A DNA stretch of 64,000 nucleotides from Hortaea werneckii (taxonomy: Eukaryota; Ascomycota; Dothideomycetes; Mycosphaerellales; Teratosphaeriaceae): contig JBAOKB010000159.1 of NCBI GenBank assembly GCA_037044905.1, positions 744,001 through 808,000 on the forward strand, written 5' to 3'. The translations under genes and the position numbers were made by a program. This document shows positions 33,361-43,315 of this stretch, in pieces. The notes beneath the pieces were generated by a model. It was given only the letters and a program-made list of their open reading frames with translations, searched no databases and was not told the DNA's origin. Position 1 is the stretch's first letter. Each line of letters starts with the position of its first letter.

Positions 33361-35604
33361 CTAACTCACGCCCAACCCAGCAATCTCCCCTTGTTCATTC
33401 TGCTGCTGTCCATTCAAAGTATAGCTAGCCCGCCACCGCATCTTCACCGCAGTGCCCTGTCCGCGCTGGCAGCCTTGCAGACGGATAGATTGCGTGATAC
33501 CGTTTTGCTGGTTCGGACCAGGGACCTCGATGACTGGGGTTGGAGAGCGAGCGTGTAGCCCTGTAAGATTGGTTAGTAGATGTGCGATGCAGCCGGCAAA
33601 ATTGGGTTGCCTTGAGTTGGCGTTTGAAGTGAGGAAAGGGGGAAGAAGCTAGAGGTGTGAAGGAACATGCCTTTGTGACAGCCAATTGAAAAGTCAAGTC
33701 CGTAATCGGCTGTGGAGTGTTGTTTGAGATCTTGCTCTGGAGCTGGATCTCGGTGTCGTTGTCTCGCTTAACGCTGAAGACTGTTTTGATACTGCTGTTC
33801 GTGACGGCGATTTCGTGCGGCTGATCGGGAAGAGCGGACGAAAAGGTCCACTCGTCATCACCTCCTGCTGCGTGTGCTGCTGCTGCTGTGGTTGAGCAGG
33901 TGCTGTGCTGTCTCCCATGCCTAGCAAGTCCAGTCCACCCCCAGAAGCCTGGGGCGTCTGGGAGGTGGCTGGTGGTGCGGGAGATTTGCCCGATGAAGTA
34001 GATTGTTGAAATTGGAAGGGCGAACCAGATCTCGGAGTGGATGCTAGAGCCGCAAAAGGATCTGCCGGCTTCTTTGCTGCGGCTGCCTGCTGTTGTTGCG
34101 CCGCGGAAGGAATTGGGGTTGACGACATCGAAGAAGGCCGAGAGTTAGAGGCCGACAGGGAGCTGAAAGGATCGTAGTTCGCCTTTGGCGCTTGTGGTTG
34201 TGCTGCCGGTTGTTGCTGTTGCTGTGGATGCGGGAGGGCCTGCTGGGACGAAAAGATCGAGTTCGAGGCTGTCTGTTGTTGTGCAGGCTGGTTGAACTGA
34301 GACATGATGTCCGCTGAAGATGCGCCGTTTGTTGGTGCACCCAAAGAAATGCCTCCGCCAGAGCCGAAATCACCACCTCCCATGCTCAAACCCAGAAGGT
34401 CGTCTTCCAAAGCATTGCCTTTGGGCTGAGGCGCCGCTGCGGCAGCTGGCTGTTCTGCCTCGCCAGCCATCAGGACTGCTGACGCTGTTGCAGCAGGCTG
34501 CTGACTGGACTCAGCACCCGCCTCGTCAGGACCTCCGAAGTCGATCAGCGACAGCTCGTTGTCCGGGCCCTTCTTCACACCTGCACCACTGACACCAAGT
34601 GTACCCTTGGGAATAGCATTGGCGCCTTCTATGTCGCCATTCTTGACCAATCTGTATCGTTGTATCGTCCGGTGTATGCTGTCATTGATCTCGAGCAGCT
34701 TCGCGACGGCCTCCGTGTCATCGCTTTCCTCCTCACACATTTTTGGATCTTGGGATGCGCGCTCGCCAAAGCATTCGCAAGCTCTTCGAACACATCGCCC
34801 TCCTGCACCTCGTCACCGGCACTGTAGCCCTGCAGCATCTCTTCCAGTAATCGGGCCTTCTGCTGCACCTTACTCACTTCCTCGGCAGCTTTGGCGCGGT
34901 AGTCGGTCTTGTGTCTGGTGTCGTAGCCAGCCATGATCTTCATGAGCTTGTTGGCTTCCTGCAGGTCTCTCGGCGTGCCACGGCGTACAAGCTCCTGCAG
35001 CTTTGCTGACTGCGCTGCTCTCTCCTCTGCTTCCATCTCGTCTGCGCTCTTTAAATTGTCGCTTGGGTTGAGGACGGCTGCATCCTCGCGGCGGATCTCG
35101 GGAAACACGTAGCCCTTGTAGGAAGAGCAGGCGGTGCATGTCACGGATAAACCCCAGATCCTCCTTGTACTTGCTGGTCTCACATATCGTCCGTCGCCAC
35201 TCCTCAATCAATTCCAGGATCTTATTCTGCACCCTCGTCGTCCGGATTGGCGGCCTCTCCGGGAACCTTCGTACCAGCTCATTGAGAAACTCCTTGGTGC
35301 TGATCTGTAGGTGGAATGGATACCCGCAATTCTTTACGCATATGTCGAGCAGGCTCAGGGCTAACATACTCACATTTGGGTTCCTGTGGTTGACAAACCC
35401 CACAATGGCAATGGCAGCCTCGCGAGGTGCGCCGCCCTTCTTGGCATTGATCAGGTCGGCTATCTCCAAACACAGGGCCAGATTGGGCTCGTAGTTCTCG
35501 GGCGAGCAGGCATTCTGGATATAGCGCTGCAGAGGAGTCGCCGCCGGCTCGGTCGGATATGCGAAGCGGTCACGGGCAGCGTATCTGGCTGAGGTGGCTT
35601 CCAT
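33361..35604 (-). CDS. GGA: GGA clathrin adaptor (VHS-GAT-GAE)
   Basis: Arf-dependent monomeric clathrin adaptor for trans-Golgi to endosome sorting. The VHS domain opens the protein (PLQRYIQNACSPENYEPNLA, FLNELVRRFPERPPIRTTRV). Next is the GAT domain (PSDNLKSADEMEAEERAAQS, ANKLMKIMAGYDTRHKTDYR), a long Q/P/S-rich hinge, and the GAE ear (DDEWTFSSALPDQPHEIAVT, then NGITQSIRLQGCQRGQGTAV). One intron, 33561-33670, uses a GC donor (AAG|GCATGT) with a good branch site (CTAAC) and a CAG acceptor. The reading breaks four times: about 35123 (+1), 34740 (five A where six are needed), 33865 (-1) and 33520 (-1). Length is near 710 residues if repaired. Divergent from TSR3. Confidence 0.93.
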
Positions 35605-36160
35605 GTTGTTGATGCTGCTGCTGCTGTCACGTTGCGCCAGCGGTGGGGATTGGAGAGTGATGGGCCGGCCAGGTGGTCGACCCGTGGGGTTACCGGCAAA
35701 GTAGCGCTCAATTGTGGCTGCTCGATTTATTGGCCGATACCGCCAGTGAACACGGTATAGCTACCGCGCAAGGTGTTCGTATAGGGAAGATGATATCAGC
35801 CTGAGTCGCTGCCGTCTGGCTCACGGCATTCACATGGGCCGTCGGTGGGGCGCCCAGGTGTTCGCGCGTGCGGGATCACTCCGGCTGCCGTGCGATTGAG
35901 ATGACGTCGCTGCTCATTGCGCTTTGATTAATGCCGCGTTCAATACTTCGTTGAATTACCGTCAAATAGATAAGATGCCGGATGATGGTCGGTGCGGTGA
36001 TGACGTCCAGTCCACATCGGTTGGAATCAATTTGATCATCAATTTGCTTGCAAGACTCATAGGATTATCGCGTTCTGCTTGCCACTTATTTGGTCTTCCC
36101 AAACCGGTTCTGATATCCTGAACTGTCCTCGACCACATCTCACGACACACCTGGTCCAGT
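35605..36160. promoter_or_regulatory. Divergent promoter region GGA / TSR3
   Basis: 556 bp between two genes facing apart. No coding segment or recognised factor site. Confidence 0.5.
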
Positions 36161-37423
36161 ATGGTTCGCCACAAAAAGGATTTTGCCAACAAAGGCAAGA
36201 AAGGCTCCAATACCCCGCGTACCTATGCCCAGCACGCCAACCCAGATGGCCCTCATTCCAAGCGTCCTCCCTTCAAGGCGGCAGCATGGGATCTGAACCA
36301 TTGCGATGCGAAGCGCTGCTCTGGCAAGCGTCTCATGCGGCTAGGTCTTATGCGCGAGTTGCATGTCGGCCAAAAGCATCCCGGTATCATTGTCAGTCCC
36401 AAGGCTAAGGCTCTTCTAAATCCCTCAGACAGGGAGATATTGGAGCAATACGGAGCCGCCGTAGTAGAAGCAAGCTGGAAGCGGATAGACGAAGTGCCCT
36501 TCAATCGCATAGGCGGACCGAACCCGCGCCTGCTGCCTTACTTGATCGCTGCGAACCCGACAAACTATGGACGGCCTTGGCGATTGAACTGTGTAGAGGC
36601 GCTGGCAGCGTGCTTCTTCATCTGCGGCCACCGAGATTGGGCGGAGGAGGTACTCGGCACATTCAGTTATGGAAAGAGCTTCTTGGAGATCAACTCGACC
36701 GTGCTTAAGAAGTACGCGGCATGTAAAGATGAAGAGGAAGTCAAGAAGGCGGAAGAGGCATGGTTGGCGAAGATCGAGAACGAATGGCGGGAAGACCGTG
36801 AGGATCGCGAGCTCAATGCGGACGATGCATGGGCGGGCGGCAACATGAATCGACGCCAAATGAGTGACGAGGACGACGACGATAGCGAGGAAGGCAGTGA
36901 TGAGGATGACGACGATGACGATGACGATGAAGATAGCGACGCAAGCAGCCTCGGTGGCATTCAGCTCGGTGGGCCCAAGCCCGGCGAGCAACCCTCCGTC
37001 CACGGCAACACCAACGGCGAAGAAGAAGAGGAGCGAGATCCAATGGGCCTGCCACCCTCAGATGACGAGGAAGACATGGCATACCTGCGCCAACGCGTCC
37101 TAGCCTCGAAACCCTTCGCCAACCCCAGCAAGCCCTCAGATTCCACCACCTCTGAGAAAAACGTCCCAGAGCGGATACAACGCCCATCGGACCCCAGCAA
37201 GCCTGTGCAGGATATCCCCGAAGACTCCGACGCGGAATCCGGTAGCGACGTAGGTGCGGGGGAGGACGATGCGGAGTTCGACAACATCATGAACGCGGCG
37301 CCTGTGACTGATCGGGCGGGTATCTCGGCCGCGCAGAGGAAGAGACAGATGGAGAAGGATGGGAAGCTGACCGCGACATTTTCCCGAAACGTCGTCAATG
37401 CGAGGGCAAACTGGCCGGGATAG
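36161..37423 (+). CDS. TSR3: 18S rRNA aminocarboxypropyltransferase TSR3
   Basis: Transfers the aminocarboxypropyl group of S-adenosylmethionine to a hypermodified pseudouridine of 18S rRNA during late cytoplasmic 40S maturation. Single intact exon, 420 residues. The N terminus is basic (RHKKDFANKGKKG). The conserved part includes AAWDLNHCDAKRCSGKRLMR, IVSPKAKALLNPSD, GPNPRLLPYLIAANPTNYGR and LNCVEALAACFFICG. From about residue 225 the tail is acidic and disordered, with runs of Asp/Glu encoded by GAC/GAT repeats. This tail is longer than the catalytic part strictly needs, a common feature of fungal TSR3. No frame break. Confidence 0.97.
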   Translation: MVRHKKDFANKGKKGSNTPRTYAQHANPDGPHSKRPPFKAAAWDLNHCDAKRCSGKRLMRLGLMRELHVGQKHPGIIVSPKAKALLNPSDREILEQYGAAVVEASWKRIDEVPFNRIGGPNPRLLPYLIAANPTNYGRPWRLNCVEALAACFFICGHRDWAEEVLGTFSYGKSFLEINSTVLKKYAACKDEEEVKKAEEAWLAKIENEWREDREDRELNADDAWAGGNMNRRQMSDEDDDDSEEGSDEDDDDDDDDEDSDASSLGGIQLGGPKPGEQPSVHGNTNGEEEEERDPMGLPPSDDEEDMAYLRQRVLASKPFANPSKPSDSTTSEKNVPERIQRPSDPSKPVQDIPEDSDAESGSDVGAGEDDAEFDNIMNAAPVTDRAGISAAQRKRQMEKDGKLTATFSRNVVNARANWPG

Positions 37424-37667
37424 GGAATTTCAAAAACTATAGCTGGACGATTCACTTGCGTGGCAGGTTTATGAAGCTTTGTTTCCGTTGTCAAAAAGAA
37501 GTCTATATTCAATTTTGGGTATCATCCATGCATGTCCCTCCGCACAGTAGGACGCCGTACACCAAATCTGCATCCCTCATCTGTTTTTTAATCATCCTCA
37601 TTAAGACGTGTCCTTCTCGGTTGCCACTGGCATACCCAATCTGACCTTCTCGCCAATGCTTGGAAGA

Positions 37668-38744
37668 TCATGAGCCAACATACCACACCTCAACACCAAG
37701 CACATCCCATTTGACGCCCTCCTCGCTTAGCGGCTCGTTCCCAAACGTCGGACAAGTGTCGCTGACCCCTTTACTCAACCCTGCGTCTAGCCATAGTCCG
37801 TACCGACCATCTCCGCCGCCCACACTGAGATAGTCAGGCTGGCAGAACATGCTAAAGTCGTTTTCACCCGTGAAAGGGAAAGCCTTGAAGCGTATCCTCT
37901 CCGGCGTGGCTGTCCCCGGTTTTAGGAGCCTTGCTGTCAGCCCTCCCATTGGCTTGAGTAGCGGGCACATTGAGCGAGGCGAGCGAGGCGTTCGACGCCT
38001 GTCGCGAGACGCCTACGGTTGTCATCCGCTGCAGATGCGTCGTGTCCTCGCTCGGCGGGGGCGGTAATGAGGAGAGGTCCGGTAATGCAGGTAATCGGAA
38101 TGCTCGCCAGAGGAAACACTCGCCGGATCCGAAGTAATGCGATTGCGGTTTGGGTGGGTCGGTGAGATAGGCGCCGAATATGCCACCTCCTGCGTCGCGG
38201 ACCACGAGCACGAACCCGCCTCGTTTGCCTCGATGCTGGTCGCAAAGGTTGTATAGCGTTGATAAGGTGCTTCCGTCTTGTTCTAAGGAGTACGTCAAGT
38301 GCCATTGGTCCATCAATTGCAGCCTTGCGGGCAAGAGCAACCGGATTTCCTCGCCTAGTGCTCGGCTTAACAATCTGCTTTTCCCCTTGGTACTCTCGCG
38401 GTACCCTTGCAGGGTCAACGGTGTCAATGGCGGAGGCTGAAAAGGGCTTGGCCGTCTTTGCGGTGCGGTTCGTGAAGGGGGGTGGAAGACCCCCGTCGTT
38501 GGATCGTTCATTGAGCCGTTGTAGTTTGCGCTCAGCGCGCGAGCGAGCGGAGTAGGCGCTTCGTCTTCGGAGAGCCTACGGGCGAGCCCGGAAAAGGTAT
38601 AGGCGACAGGGTGGGCGAAGTAGTTGAGGGTGTTGTAGAAGGAATTGGAAGAGCGGTGTTGTTCTGCTGGAGGTGGTGATGCTGTTTCGAAAGGGTGGAG
38701 GGGGAAGGAGCGGTCGGAGGTTCGTCGGAGGTTTGGGCTGACAT
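37668..38744 (-). CDS. OXR1: TLDc-domain oxidation resistance protein
   Basis: OXR1-type TLDc protein, linked to oxidative stress resistance and V-ATPase regulation (family knowledge). About 358 residues from the ATG at 38744. The N terminus is Ser/Thr/Pro-rich. The TLDc domain shows AEEIRLLLPARLQL in a near form (GEEIRLLLPARLQLMDQWHL), YSLEQDGSTLSTLYNLC, GAYLTDPPKPQSHYFGSGEC and, at the end, SVGGGDGRYGLWLDAGLSKG, TFGNEPLSEEG and VLGVEVWYVG. The reading changes frame near 38541 (-1) and within the A4CCG4 run at about 37915-37925 (+1). The insert between the two TLDc halves is Ser/Thr-rich, as in other fungal members. Single exon. Confidence 0.92.
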
Positions 38745-39280
38745 TGGAACTTTCTAGTGTGTGGCAGCTAGATGAAGATCATGCTGTCGCTTCGATGCTT
38801 GAGTATCTGGCAAGCAGAATGGCCTTCCTGTCGCCAATGATTGACAATTGTTTCTTTAGTACTCCGGCCATTATTATTCGACGTCTCGATTATCCCGCGC
38901 TGACGTACCTTACCAAGCACGGCGGACCCTTGCGTGCCTTAACGGCCCGGGCTTAGTGGGAAGCTTCATGCTTCTCCCCTCACCAAGCTGCAGGTTTATC
39001 ACGTGAACTTGGCCAAGCGGGGCGGCGAGCTGCGTCTTTCCTGGAACAAAACATGAGGAACCTGTATGCCTAGCTGGGACGCTGTACTAGAATTATGCAG
39101 TTTCGTTCATGTCCTTCAACAGACTCAACTATATTGATGTATGACCGTATCAAGAGCAATCCCGTAACGCCCTCATTATAGCATTAGTACATAGCCTCAA
39201 GCCTTCCAAGCGATAAACCCCTTCTCGCCCCTCCTTCTCTCTTCACTCTTCTGCTAAACCCCCTCATCGCAGGTCTGGAT
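38745..39280. other. Intergenic region OXR1 / Cys-rich gene
   Basis: 536 bp upstream of OXR1 and downstream of the next minus-strand gene. No gene seen. Confidence 0.55.
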
Positions 39281-40993
39281 TCAAACAGAGCGGTCCAAGC
39301 AATTCGGCCAATCAATCCTTCTCATCACATCTAACACCTGATCAACACGAGCAGCCGGACCAGACTGATCCCATACTGGTCTGTACAGCGACATAGCCTC
39401 CTCCGCAGAAAACCCACAACAAACTAGCGCTTTCGCAAGCTGGCAGTTTCGATTGTCAAAAACAAAGTCTTTGTTCGAGTGTAGCAGCTTCTGCAATCGT
39501 AACGTAGGGCTCAGGGCCTCTTTAGGGCAGCTGGTGAGGTCGATTCTCAGCCCCATATTCGCGAGCGAGGTGGCCGCGTTCTCGTTCTCAGGAGTATCTG
39601 CGAATAGAAGCACATGACCAGGTGGTGGCCTCTGGATCATGTTCCTTCGTGGGTTCACTGGCTGCTGAGACGTCCGCTTTGGAATGGGCGAGTCAGAGCT
39701 GAATGTCTGGTTTGCCTTACGCTTCCTGGCATTGGTACCGTTCTCAGGTTGCGAACCTTGACTCTGCGGAATGAGAAACGATTGTCCACATGTCTTTGCG
39801 GCGCTGGGCAGCGGCAAGCCGGTACAGGCGTCCCTGAGCTCCTTTATCGCAGCGCTCCCGTCATGGAAGATGACCCCTTGACCGTAGAAATTCCGATACG
39901 GCGCGGTTTGAATTCCATCACAACCTGCGCACCTCCTCGCGAGTTCCGGCGTCAACATCTGCTGACCGCAAGCACAACGTAGGACTGCCGGATTGGCAGC
40001 GCCGGCAACGGACCCGTTGCGCGAGCTGACTTCCCTGTGCATGATTGCCAGGCGCTTCGCCGCCTCAATGCGCCCCGTCTCACACATCCAACAGTCGTCA
40101 TTGAAGATGCTCGTGCCGCAAGTGCAGGAGTCGACGAGCTGCTGCTGGAAGATCATCTCTCCCTTGTGACCCTTGCCGACCGGTGTAATGGCGCCTTCAC
40201 GCAATGAGCACCCTGCGCATATCGGCATCAATGCCGTCTCTCTGGTGATCGACTCGTTGAAGACTGCGGGTGTGCATGGCTCTGTCGGCCTAAAGGTGGA
40301 CTTATCGGCAGCCGACTCCCAGAGTTGCAGTTCGTGGAGCTGTGTGAGGTGATGGTTGCAAAGTCGGGCTGCCCGGGTCGCTCCACCCGACTGAATATAG
40401 CGAGCGATCTCTCCACGAGCTTGTTGCTCTTGAGGTTGTGCAAGGCGAGCGGTAGCATTTTGCTCTGCCCGTGGCTGCAAGATCTGTGGCCGGAGCAAGA
40501 CTGGGCCCGAGGAAGAAGCTGCCACCGATGATGGCTGCTTCGAAGAAGCTATTGAAAGCTGAGGTGTCTGCGTAGGAAACAGCGACTGGCTTTGATTGTT
40601 CGAAGGAGTCAGCTGCGTTGGTGCGGAGGTCTTGGTCCTGTTGTCCTTGGCTAGTGCTTGACGAGAGTGGTTTTCTACCATCTCAGCTTGCTCGATCAGC
40701 ACACCACGCATCGTGCTTGCGAGAAATTTTTTAAGCACGCTTACACCGTCTCCAGTTTGGAGATGGGAGTAAGCTGGATTATGAAGCAGTGCGGCCTCTT
40801 TTTCTTGACGCTGCGCTGCACTCATATTAGAAAACATGCGCTCCGCCTTCTCCCAAGCGACTTTGTTGAAATCAGACTTGATAGCATTCGAAGTGAAAGC
40901 TGCTCTGGCGCTCGTTGGGGTTGTAGAGGTGTCTGAGTTGACGGTGGAAGGCGGAGGGGTCAAAGGAGTCGGCTTGTCAAGGGGTGGCGCCAT
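39281..40993 (-). CDS. Hypothetical Cys-rich protein with two CxC-CxxC modules
   Basis: Intact single exon, 570 residues from the ATG at 40993, which has a strong CCATGG context; the frame also allows an ATG 22 codons upstream. The first 100 residues are helical. A Q/P/S-rich linker follows. At about residues 259-358 are closely spaced cysteines: C259xxC262, then C290xC292 with C301xxC304, and again C340xC342 with C355xxC358. The last two groups look like a repeated metal-binding unit. A basic stretch ARKRKANQT near residue 427 could be a nuclear signal. The end (about 505-570) is helical and UBA-like (QLAKALVCCGFSAEEAMSLY). Family not recognised; a zinc-binding nuclear or ubiquitin-linked protein is inference. 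Confidence 0.8.
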   Translation of the reverse strand: MAPPLDKPTPLTPPPSTVNSDTSTTPTSARAAFTSNAIKSDFNKVAWEKAERMFSNMSAAQRQEKEAALLHNPAYSHLQTGDGVSVLKKFLASTMRGVLIEQAEMVENHSRQALAKDNRTKTSAPTQLTPSNNQSQSLFPTQTPQLSIASSKQPSSVAASSSGPVLLRPQILQPRAEQNATARLAQPQEQQARGEIARYIQSGGATRAARLCNHHLTQLHELQLWESAADKSTFRPTEPCTPAVFNESITRETALMPICAGCSLREGAITPVGKGHKGEMIFQQQLVDSCTCGTSIFNDDCWMCETGRIEAAKRLAIMHREVSSRNGSVAGAANPAVLRCACGQQMLTPELARRCAGCDGIQTAPYRNFYGQGVIFHDGSAAIKELRDACTGLPLPSAAKTCGQSFLIPQSQGSQPENGTNARKRKANQTFSSDSPIPKRTSQQPVNPRRNMIQRPPPGHVLLFADTPENENAATSLANMGLRIDLTSCPKEALSPTLRLQKLLHSNKDFVFDNRNCQLAKALVCCGFSAEEAMSLYRPVWDQSGPAARVDQVLDVMRRIDWPNCLDRSV

Positions 40994-43315
40994 GGTTCTC
41001 ACGAGGCGGCGTTGATTGTTGCAAGAGCAGGGACTGGCTCGATGTCTTTCAATGATCAAGTGATTGAATCAGTGGTAATTGTCTTTGCTTGATCTAGGAA
41101 TTGAGAAAGGCAAGAGTTGCGTCTTGATGCCTCTGCATATCAAAGCTAAAAGAGGCCGAAAGACATTGTGTCTGTGGGTCAGTGTTTGGCGAGTAGCACA
41201 AGGGCCTGCATCGTTCATTGTTTGTGAAAGTCAGTATATCCATCGATTTCAGGCAAGACAATGCGTTTGTTGGTGGCCCGAACTTCGGCCCACCAAAGTC
41301 CAAGGCGAAACATTGACAATGACAAGGTGATAATGCTCAGTCTCAAGCGGTCGAACTTTGGGCAGTGCTGGCGTTGTGGAGATTGACTACCAATCTTTCG
41401 CGCGTGGCATGGTATAGAGGCTTTCATGAATTCGTTGCGCATATTACATCGTGAATCATCGTAAATCGTTTAGACGTTGAACGTAAATGCCAGATCGGGC
41501 CAGCATAAAAGGGAAGAAGTCTTCTCGATCGAGGCAAATATCCAGCCTGCGATTGGTCCTGGCCTTGCACTTAAGCAGACCGATGTTGAGCCCGATAGTT
41601 TTGCACTTCCATAGACATGGCACTTTTCTTGTGGCATACGATGATGTCTTGGAAAGAACGCACAGGTTGAAGTTGGCTAAGACGTTCTGTGTGCTGGTTT
41701 CCGGCGTGCGACCTCCTTTGATGAGGATTGATGCCGTCCACGATAACTTCTGTCCCTCGTTGACGAGCCGAGGAGGAAAATCAAAGTCTCCACTAAGGCG
41801 GAAGAAAACTGGCCAGCATTTGCCATACCTGACGAACAGATTCCAGAGGCCGCCGAGCTAGGCAAAGATGCAGCATCGATTATCGACGGTGTGGCGACGT
41901 TGGCAGAGCCTGAGCCTGAGCCTGAGCCTGAGCTTGAGCCCGGGCAGCGAATGGCCGATGGGGTGAATGCAACTGGTCGGTGTGCTTTTCCGGAATTGTC
42001 CTTGGAGCGGATACGACGTCACGTATGGGTAAATGGTTTGATGAAGTCTCCGTTTGCCTCTCAAGAACGCCATATGCGGATGTGAGCATGTTCATGGCAT
42101 CTTCGTCGCAAATACGCTCCAAGAGGCGCTGGGCTAGCTTGAACGGGGCGGTTGCGGCCATTTCGACGGTCAATATTTCCAAACTATGCTCTGGTGTCTT
42201 ATGAGTTGCCGTCTGTATTCATGTGCCTTGAGAAGGGAACAAAATGCAAGAAGACTGAAGGATGAGAACAATCGAATATCGCATTCCATCTTGCCCATCC
42301 TTCATGTTGGTTCATCGGTCACTTACATTTCCTAGCGCTGCGGGGATGTGATGCTATCTCCCGACATTGGACCCTCCCGCAAGTACGGTAGCGATTGGTA
42401 CTGTAGAGTCAAGGGCGCATCACCTTTGCTACATGGGCACATAGGACATGCGCATGAGTACAGTTGGAGGGAATCGCAGCGTGACCCAGTAGTCTATTCA
42501 TCCACTGGCAAGTGCCACAATGTCGCATTGCCCAAACACAAGCCATGCGAAAGCGGTGTTCGGTAAAGCGTCGCGCATCAAGTCGCCTTTCGTGATGTCC
42601 AAAGCATGCTGCTGGACAACTGGTTCACCTACCGAAGCTTTGGGTATCATTAGGCAGCAGATGAGGCTGTGTCTCACTCCATAAAATTGACTAGCAGAGG
42701 TCGGGCAGAAGACACGCCACCTTCGTGGCGGGGTTTGGTGCAGCTGCAACGGTCATAGTAAGCAGAAGGTGTTCACATCGCGACAACATCGCCCTGCATA
42801 CATGCGCCCGTCGTGCACCACGTGCGAGTCGTGTACAGGCTCCTATGAAATACGAAATAGCGAAAAAGGAGGAGATGAAGGCCTAGGGAGGCACGCGAAA
42901 ATCACGCGAAAGATGCCGCCCAGCCCGACCGGGGATCTGCGCCAGTGCACAGGTGCGTACGTCACTCATCAATTCATTATTCTCGGCGCTTCATCTTGAG
43001 GAAGAGCTGGAGCAGTACCGAGCAAGACAGTGTGATAGGGTTCTGTCTTACCCTTGTCTTAGGCTGTCCCATGTCCTGCCTGCGACGGATTGATGCCATC
43101 ATTTACACCCCAGCAGCACGCTTGCTGAGCTTCATGGACAATGGTTGACTGTGACCAGTAACGCCTTGCGACCAACCGTCGCCAGCCCCGCGGGTATAGC
43201 CGCACACCAAACCAGATCACTGCAGTTTGCGAGCCTCGAGAGAAGGACAAACGCAGAAACCGACGGACGTGATTGAAGAGTGCAGAAGAGAGCAAGTAGA
43301 ACAGGGGCGGGCAGG
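40994..43315. other. 2.3 kb region with uncertain coding potential
   Basis: No gene I can name. Between about 41470 and 42090 both strands hold open, protein-like readings that share codon boundaries: minus has GDFDFPPRLVNEGQKLSW, plus has KAEENWPAFAIPDEQIPE. Neither has a clear start or splice pattern. A GAGCCT hexamer repeat lies at about 41905-41939. The right end is the promoter of the SEL1-repeat gene. Confidence 0.4.
41905..41939. repeat. Hexanucleotide repeat (GAGCCT)n
   Basis: About six copies of GAGCCT, the fifth with a GAGCTT variant. It reads as Glu-Pro repeats on plus and Ala-Gln on minus. Confidence 0.9.
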
